From the NCBI GenBank assembly GCA_024643945.1, contig JAHELX010000035.1, positions 1 through 20,639 of the forward strand: a DNA stretch of 20,639 nucleotides, given 5' to 3'. This DNA is from Anaerolineales bacterium (GTDB lineage Bacteria > Chloroflexota > Anaerolineae > 4572-78 > NAK82). The notes beneath the pieces were generated by a model. That model was not told the DNA's origin, made no database searches, and saw only the letters and a list, made by a program, of their open reading frames with translations. The position numbers and the translations under genes were made by a program. Each line of letters begins with the position of its first letter. The stretch's first letter is position 1. Below are positions 17,352 through 20,639 of the stretch, piece by piece.

Positions 17352-17972
17352 ATGGCACGTATCGCAATTATCGGCACGGGACGTATGGCCCAAGGTCTGG
17401 GAAGGGGGTGGGCGCGAGTTGGGCATACGATCATATTCGGCTCCCGATCTCCGGAGAGGATGGCACATATCGCCGCCCAAGTAGAGGGGGCTCAAATGGC
17501 CGACCCCCCCGAAGCTCTGGATGGAGCCGATATCGTGGTCATAGCTATCCCCTACGGGGCGGTAGAATCCTTTGCCCACGACTATTCTCTCTGGTTGCAG
17601 GGTAAACTGGTCATCGACATCTCGAATCCGTTTGATCATTTGCCAGACAACAGGATTTCTGGCGCTGAGATCACAGCCAGGGCTATTGGGCCAGACGCAC
17701 ACGTCGTCGCCGCATTCAAAGCTAACTTTTGGGAAACGCTGCTGGAGCCGGTTGACCCAAGCGGAGTTGTGCGGGATGTCTATTTCGCATGCGATGATGA
17801 GAGAGACAAACAAATCGTGGCGCAGTTGATCCAGGATCTCGACTTTCGCCCCGTCGATTGCGGCCCCTTGAGGAACGCCCGGGTCTTGGACGCTATGGTA
17901 TCGCTTATTGTCGAGCTCGACATGCGTTACGCCGGCGGTGCTCACAGAGCTTCCTGGAAACTACTCAGTTGA
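17352..17972 (+). CDS. NADPH-dependent F420 reductase-like Rossmann oxidoreductase
   Basis: A 206-residue protein. The N-terminal dinucleotide-binding motif is IAIIGTGRMAQGLGRGWARVG (5-25), followed by FGSRSPE (29-35). The serine and arginine at the end of strand 2 favour NADPH. ADIVVIAIPYGAV and LVIDISNPF continue the Rossmann fold. The C-terminal part (VVAAFKANF...DFRPVDCGPLRNARVLDAMVSLIVEL) matches the pfam03807-type F420-dependent NADP reductase family in length and layout. Actual use of F420 is not shown; many homologues have unknown acceptors. Start 17352 is chosen because AAGGAG (17339-17344) lies 7 bases upstream; the longer frame from 17322 lies within the preceding gene. Co-transcription with the isomerase-like gene is likely. 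Confidence 0.85.
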   Translation: MARIAIIGTGRMAQGLGRGWARVGHTIIFGSRSPERMAHIAAQVEGAQMADPPEALDGADIVVIAIPYGAVESFAHDYSLWLQGKLVIDISNPFDHLPDNRISGAEITARAIGPDAHVVAAFKANFWETLLEPVDPSGVVRDVYFACDDERDKQIVAQLIQDLDFRPVDCGPLRNARVLDAMVSLIVELDMRYAGGAHRASWKLLS

Positions 17973-18030
17973 GAAATGATGCTCATATAGTGCCCGGTCC
18001 AAGTAGTCTCGATAAGGTCCCGCATCGCCA

Positions 18031-18067
18031 TCATGGGGCAACTTTTGTCATATCACAGCTCCCATGA
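18031..18067. promoter_or_regulatory. Inverted repeat upstream of the flavoprotein gene
   Basis: TCATGGG (18031-18037) and CCCATGA (18061-18067) form a perfect 7-bp inverted repeat, 23 bases apart, in the 122-bp gap before the flavoprotein gene. TTGTCA (18045-18050) between the arms resembles a -35 box, but no -10 at proper spacing was found. It could be an operator, an mRNA hairpin, or chance. Confidence 0.3.
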
Positions 18068-18094
18068 CGGGGTACTAGCTACAGGAGTTGGCGT

Positions 18095-19450
18095 ATGTCC
18101 CGATACATCATTGTTATAGGAGGAGGCCCGGCCGGCATCGAAGCGGCCCGGGCAGCGGCTGCGGCTGGCGGGCATGTTACCCTCGTCAGCGACGAGCGGG
18201 TGGGGGGGCGGGCTGGCTGGCACAGCCTGCTTCCCAGCAAAGTATGGTTGACAGCCGCCGACACCTTCGGGCTGCTCTCTGAAGCACCGTCGCTGGGGAT
18301 CGCCGTCGACGGGACGATTCGGGCTGATCCTTCGGCCATCGTGGATCGTATTCGGGCCGTGAAGGAAGCGTGGACCGCTCAACAAGCGGCGGACCTTAAA
18401 GCGCTGGGCGTGGAACTGGTGGCTGGCGTTGGCTCGTTCGAGGCCGCTGACCGGGTGACCGTGGCAGACGGCGACGGCGATGTCCTCACCCGTTTGCAGG
18501 CCGATGCAGTAATTGTAGCGGCTGGCTCTGTGCCCCGCTTTCCACCTGAAATGAAACCTGACGGCCAGTGGGTATTGGCTCCCCGCTTTGCCAGCTGCCT
18601 CGATTCGCTGCCACCAGACATCGTGGTCGTGGGTGGCGGCGCCACGGGCAGTGAATTCACCTATCTCTTCAACCGCTTGGGGGTGAAGGTGACGTGGATC
18701 GTGGCCGAACAGGGGGTATTGCCGATGTTTGCTCCCAGTGCGGGACGTTTTCTGGCCGAAGCTCTGGTCCGACGTGGGGTGAGGCTGGTGCAAGGCCAAA
18801 TGGCAGCACGCATCGAGCGCGAACCAGATGGCGTGGTGGTGATCACAACGGATGATGCACGTTACTCTGCCTCGACGGCTTTCGTGGCCATCGGCCGCCT
18901 GCCGGATCTAAGCCGGCTCAACCTGGGGGCGGCTGGCCTGCGGCCCGGCCCAGGTGGAGGCTTGCAGCCCGACAGCTTTGGGCGCACTGCTGTGCCCACC
19001 ATCTACGCCGTGGGGGACGCGTCCGGTATGCCGATGCTGGCCAACCGAGCCACGGCCCAGGCCTGGATCGCTGGACGTCATGCGGCTGGCGCCACCACAT
19101 CCCCTTTCCGGCCCGAGACAGTGATCCACGCGATCTACACTGAGCCACAAGTGGCTCAGGTGGGAGTCCTTGACGCCAATGGGGGTGCTGCAGAGACGAT
19201 TCGGCTGCCGTTCACGGCCGGGTTGAAGGCCCACCTTTTGCCTGAGGGAGACGGCTTCCTCGAACTGGCGTACAAAGCGAGCGATCGTCGTGTTATGGGC
19301 AGCGTGGCTGTAGGACTTCATGCGGCCGATGTCCTGGCCTCGGTGGCGCTTGCGATCCAGGTGAAGCTATCGCTGGACGATCTGGCGACGATGTACGCCG
19401 CGCATCCTACCCTCAGCGAACTGGCCTTTATGGCGGCGCGCTTGGGCTAG
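18095..19450 (+). CDS. Pyridine nucleotide-disulfide oxidoreductase-like flavoprotein lacking the redox disulfide
   Basis: A 451-residue protein of the dihydrolipoamide dehydrogenase/mercuric reductase fold. It has FAD-binding GGGPAGIEAARAAAAAGG (9-26), NAD(P)-binding VVVGGGATGSEFTYLFNRLG (about 176-195), second FAD motif TIYAVGDASG (about 304-313), and the C-terminal dimerisation domain with HPTLSE (H437, E442). The usual GGTCxNVGCIPSK redox motif is replaced by GGRAGWHSLLPSK (37-49): both cysteines are gone (A40 and L45), while PSK and the catalytic His-Glu pair remain. The reaction therefore cannot be classical disulfide exchange. A soluble transhydrogenase-like or quinone/other-acceptor reductase is possible. 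AGGAG lies upstream of ATG 18095. It follows the F420-reductase-like gene by 122 bp and ends 8 bp from a convergent gene. Confidence 0.9.
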   Translation: MSRYIIVIGGGPAGIEAARAAAAAGGHVTLVSDERVGGRAGWHSLLPSKVWLTAADTFGLLSEAPSLGIAVDGTIRADPSAIVDRIRAVKEAWTAQQAADLKALGVELVAGVGSFEAADRVTVADGDGDVLTRLQADAVIVAAGSVPRFPPEMKPDGQWVLAPRFASCLDSLPPDIVVVGGGATGSEFTYLFNRLGVKVTWIVAEQGVLPMFAPSAGRFLAEALVRRGVRLVQGQMAARIEREPDGVVVITTDDARYSASTAFVAIGRLPDLSRLNLGAAGLRPGPGGGLQPDSFGRTAVPTIYAVGDASGMPMLANRATAQAWIAGRHAAGATTSPFRPETVIHAIYTEPQVAQVGVLDANGGAAETIRLPFTAGLKAHLLPEGDGFLELAYKASDRRVMGSVAVGLHAADVLASVALAIQVKLSLDDLATMYAAHPTLSELAFMAARLG

Positions 19451-19458
19451 TTCCCGTT

Positions 19459-20639
19459 TCAGCGCTGGCCAGCGCTCAGAACCACTGCATCGTTCACCAG
19501 GCGTGTCCCATCGGTGGTGAAAGCCGGCAGCCGCTCGCCGGTGGCCGGGTTGTAAAGGCCGACCAGGTAGTGGTCGCCGGGGGGAACTGAGCGGCTATCT
19601 TGCACTACCTCGCCCGGATCCCAGGCGGTCGTGGGGTAATAGTTCGCGACCGGCGGGCCATCCGCCTGGCCAATCAGTTCTCCTTGAGTGTTCAGGCTGT
19701 GTACGAAAACTGTATAGCTCGTATCCAGCGAGGTTGACGTTTGCCAGTAGAGCGTCAGCCTCGCTTCAATTGGAAGGTTGGAAGGTGGAAGATTGGAAGG
19801 CTGGAAGGTTGGAAGGCTGGAAGACTGGAAGAGTGCACCACTCCTAATCTTCCAATCTTCCACCTTCCGATCTCCGGACTGCACCAGGTAAGCCAACAGC
19901 CGAATCTCGGCATCGGAATTGGGTGAGGTGAATCGGATGTTGACCGGGTGCGGCGCGTGCGTCGACCAGTAAGTATCGGTAACAACGGAGGGATTAGTGA
20001 CCAGGTCGTCGCCATAAGGGTTAATAGAATACAGATCGTCGGGGCCGAAACGGCCGACGGGCAGCAAGGTGGTCTGATGTTCCGCCTGCCAGCGCTCAGT
20101 TGTCTCCCAGAGCGTGCGATCTAGCGGCGCCTCGCCGGGATGGACGATGAGGTAGCGCACGCCCATGGCGCCTAGCGCGCGCATGGCTACCAGGGCTTCG
20201 TCGCTAGGGAAGTCTGCCAACGCCCGGCCTAACGCTATCTGGCGCTCCGGCGTAAAGCCGCTGTAGCCGTTGACCAACCCCCACCAGCCCAGGGTGCTGG
20301 CGTACAGTCGCTTCGTCTCAGGGAACTCGGGCGCGGGCGCCACGTGCATCGGCAATTCAACCACCGCCCACCCGGCCGGCTGTTGGAACACCTCTCCCGC
20401 CAGGGCATGGTAGACAGGCGGCAGCTCGGCCTTGGCACCTACCGGCGCCAGGGGCAGTGGCGCGGAAAAGGATTCAGCGATCATCATCAGACTAACCGCA
20501 ACCATAAAGACCAGCCAGAGAGCACGGCCCAGGAGGGCGAGGGGGTCAGGGATCAGGGACTCAGGGACCAGGGACTCAGGAAGAAGGATCTCCTGAGTCC
20601 CTGGTCCCTGACCCCCTGAGTCCCTGAGTCCCTGGGTCC
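19459..20639 (-). CDS. C-terminal part of a large membrane protein, possibly glycosyltransferase-like (5' truncated by window edge)
   Basis: About 392 residues are visible and the frame is open to the right edge, so the start is outside. Residues encoded by the edge repeat (rich in PESL/PDPL) precede a last transmembrane helix (LLGRALWLVFMVAVSLMMIA, about 20532-20473). An extracytoplasmic region follows with VVELPMHVAP, LGWWGLVNGYSGFTPER and MGVRYLIVHPGE. These patterns are typical of the soluble ends of multi-pass GT39/YfhO-like membrane proteins. A beta-rich C-terminal domain (RLTLYWQ...YTVFVHSLNTQGELIGQADGPP...WDPGEVV...YLVGLYNPATGERLPAF) completes it. The ATG at 20505 lies inside the helix region without a ribosome site and is a poor start. 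Two palindromic repeat islands are part of the frame. The exact activity is unknown. Confidence 0.72.
   Translation of the reverse strand, partial: TQGLRDSGGQGPGTQEILLPESLVPESLIPDPLALLGRALWLVFMVAVSLMMIAESFSAPLPLAPVGAKAELPPVYHALAGEVFQQPAGWAVVELPMHVAPAPEFPETKRLYASTLGWWGLVNGYSGFTPERQIALGRALADFPSDEALVAMRALGAMGVRYLIVHPGEAPLDRTLWETTERWQAEHQTTLLPVGRFGPDDLYSINPYGDDLVTNPSVVTDTYWSTHAPHPVNIRFTSPNSDAEIRLLAYLVQSGDRKVEDWKIRSGALFQSSSLPTFQPSNLPPSNLPIEARLTLYWQTSTSLDTSYTVFVHSLNTQGELIGQADGPPVANYYPTTAWDPGEVVQDSRSVPPGDHYLVGLYNPATGERLPAFTTDGTRLVNDAVVLSAGQR
19770..19868. repeat. In-frame palindromic microsatellite island (TTGGAAGG units)
   Basis: Eight tandem units of TTGGAAGG/CTGGAAGG (one 7-mer) fill 19770-19832. 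After a short unique spacer an inverted copy follows, so that 19780-19799 and 19849-19868 are a perfect 20-bp inverted repeat. The island is 99 bp, exactly 33 codons. It adds a Ser/Pro/Leu-rich segment (SSSLPTFQPSNLPPSNLP) to the C-terminal domain of the membrane protein, between two predicted beta strands. Confidence 0.85.
20542..20639. repeat. Palindromic repeat island (GGGACTCA/GGGACCA units), runs off the window
   Basis: Units GGGACTCA and GGGACCA repeat on the left side and appear inverted on the right. Arms 20561-20581 and 20591-20611 form a perfect 21-bp inverted repeat with a 9-base loop. The minus-strand frame of the membrane protein stays open through it (LVPESLIPDPL-like peptide). 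Its full length is unknown because the window ends within it. Confidence 0.8.

Noticed and set aside
17349..17945. Minus-strand open frame of 198 codons opposite the F420-reductase-like gene
   Set aside because: It mirrors a well-supported Rossmann protein gene almost end to end and has no domain signature.
18053..18799. Minus-strand open frame of 248 codons opposite the flavoprotein
   Set aside because: It is antisense to a conserved FAD/NAD(P) protein and is low-complexity with no motif.

Overview
The window (about 57-60% GC by eye, dense genes in both orientations) looks like a chromosomal segment of a Chloroflexota bacterium, probably of the Anaerolineae/Caldilineae type. This assignment is an inference. 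It rests on three single-pass membrane proteins with long Pro-Thr stalks, an abundance of SpoIIE/PP2C-type phosphatases and STAS proteins, a multi-pass membrane protein with a beta-rich C-terminal region, and degenerate palindromic repeats between and inside genes. There are no rRNA or tRNA genes, no CRISPR array and no complete insertion sequence.

Layout. Bases 1-2101 hold the 3' three quarters of uvrA (nucleotide excision repair), cut by the left edge. It converges on a seven-helix membrane protein of unknown function (2116-2841, minus). A divergent promoter region (2842-3140) follows, with two good sigma70-type promoters facing away from each other. Between them lies an 83-bp MITE-like element with terminal inverted repeats, a 15-bp perfect central hairpin and an 8-bp flanking direct repeat. 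Then comes a tRNA methylthiotransferase of the MiaB type (3141-4481, plus), whose stop codon overlaps the stop codon of a response regulator on the other strand.

Bases 4478-7695 (minus) form a four-gene partner-switching operon. It encodes a protein carrying GAF sensor, PP2C phosphatase and RsbW-like kinase domains, then two STAS anti-sigma-factor antagonists, then a stand-alone CheY-like receiver. An 11-G/C homopolymer lies inside the kinase domain. After a repeat-bearing spacer come two co-transcribed minus-strand genes for Pro-Thr-stalked surface proteins (8141-10654), one with fibronectin III and FxLYD-like domains. Divergently on the plus strand are a GT4 glycosyltransferase (10888-12204), a second PP2C phosphatase with a cyclic-nucleotide-binding sensor (12364-13608), an SH3b surface protein (13635-14264), and NAD-dependent DNA ligase ligA (14462-16540).

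Bases 16567-19450 hold a likely metabolic set: a TIM-barrel sugar-phosphate isomerase/epimerase-like protein, an F420-dependent-NADP-reductase-like Rossmann protein, and a dihydrolipoamide-dehydrogenase-like flavoprotein that has lost both redox-active cysteines. The right edge (19459-20639, minus) is the C-terminal part of a large membrane protein, possibly glycosyltransferase-like. Its reading frame runs through two different palindromic microsatellite islands.

How the genes fit together: the two phosphatases, two STAS proteins, the kinase domain and the receiver form a plausible signalling hub built on reversible serine phosphorylation of STAS domains. The Pro-Thr-stalked proteins look like the cell-surface layer. 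The items most worth a second look are the MITE, the cysteine-less flavoprotein, the in-frame repeat islands, and the fused partner-switching operon with its slippage-prone tract.
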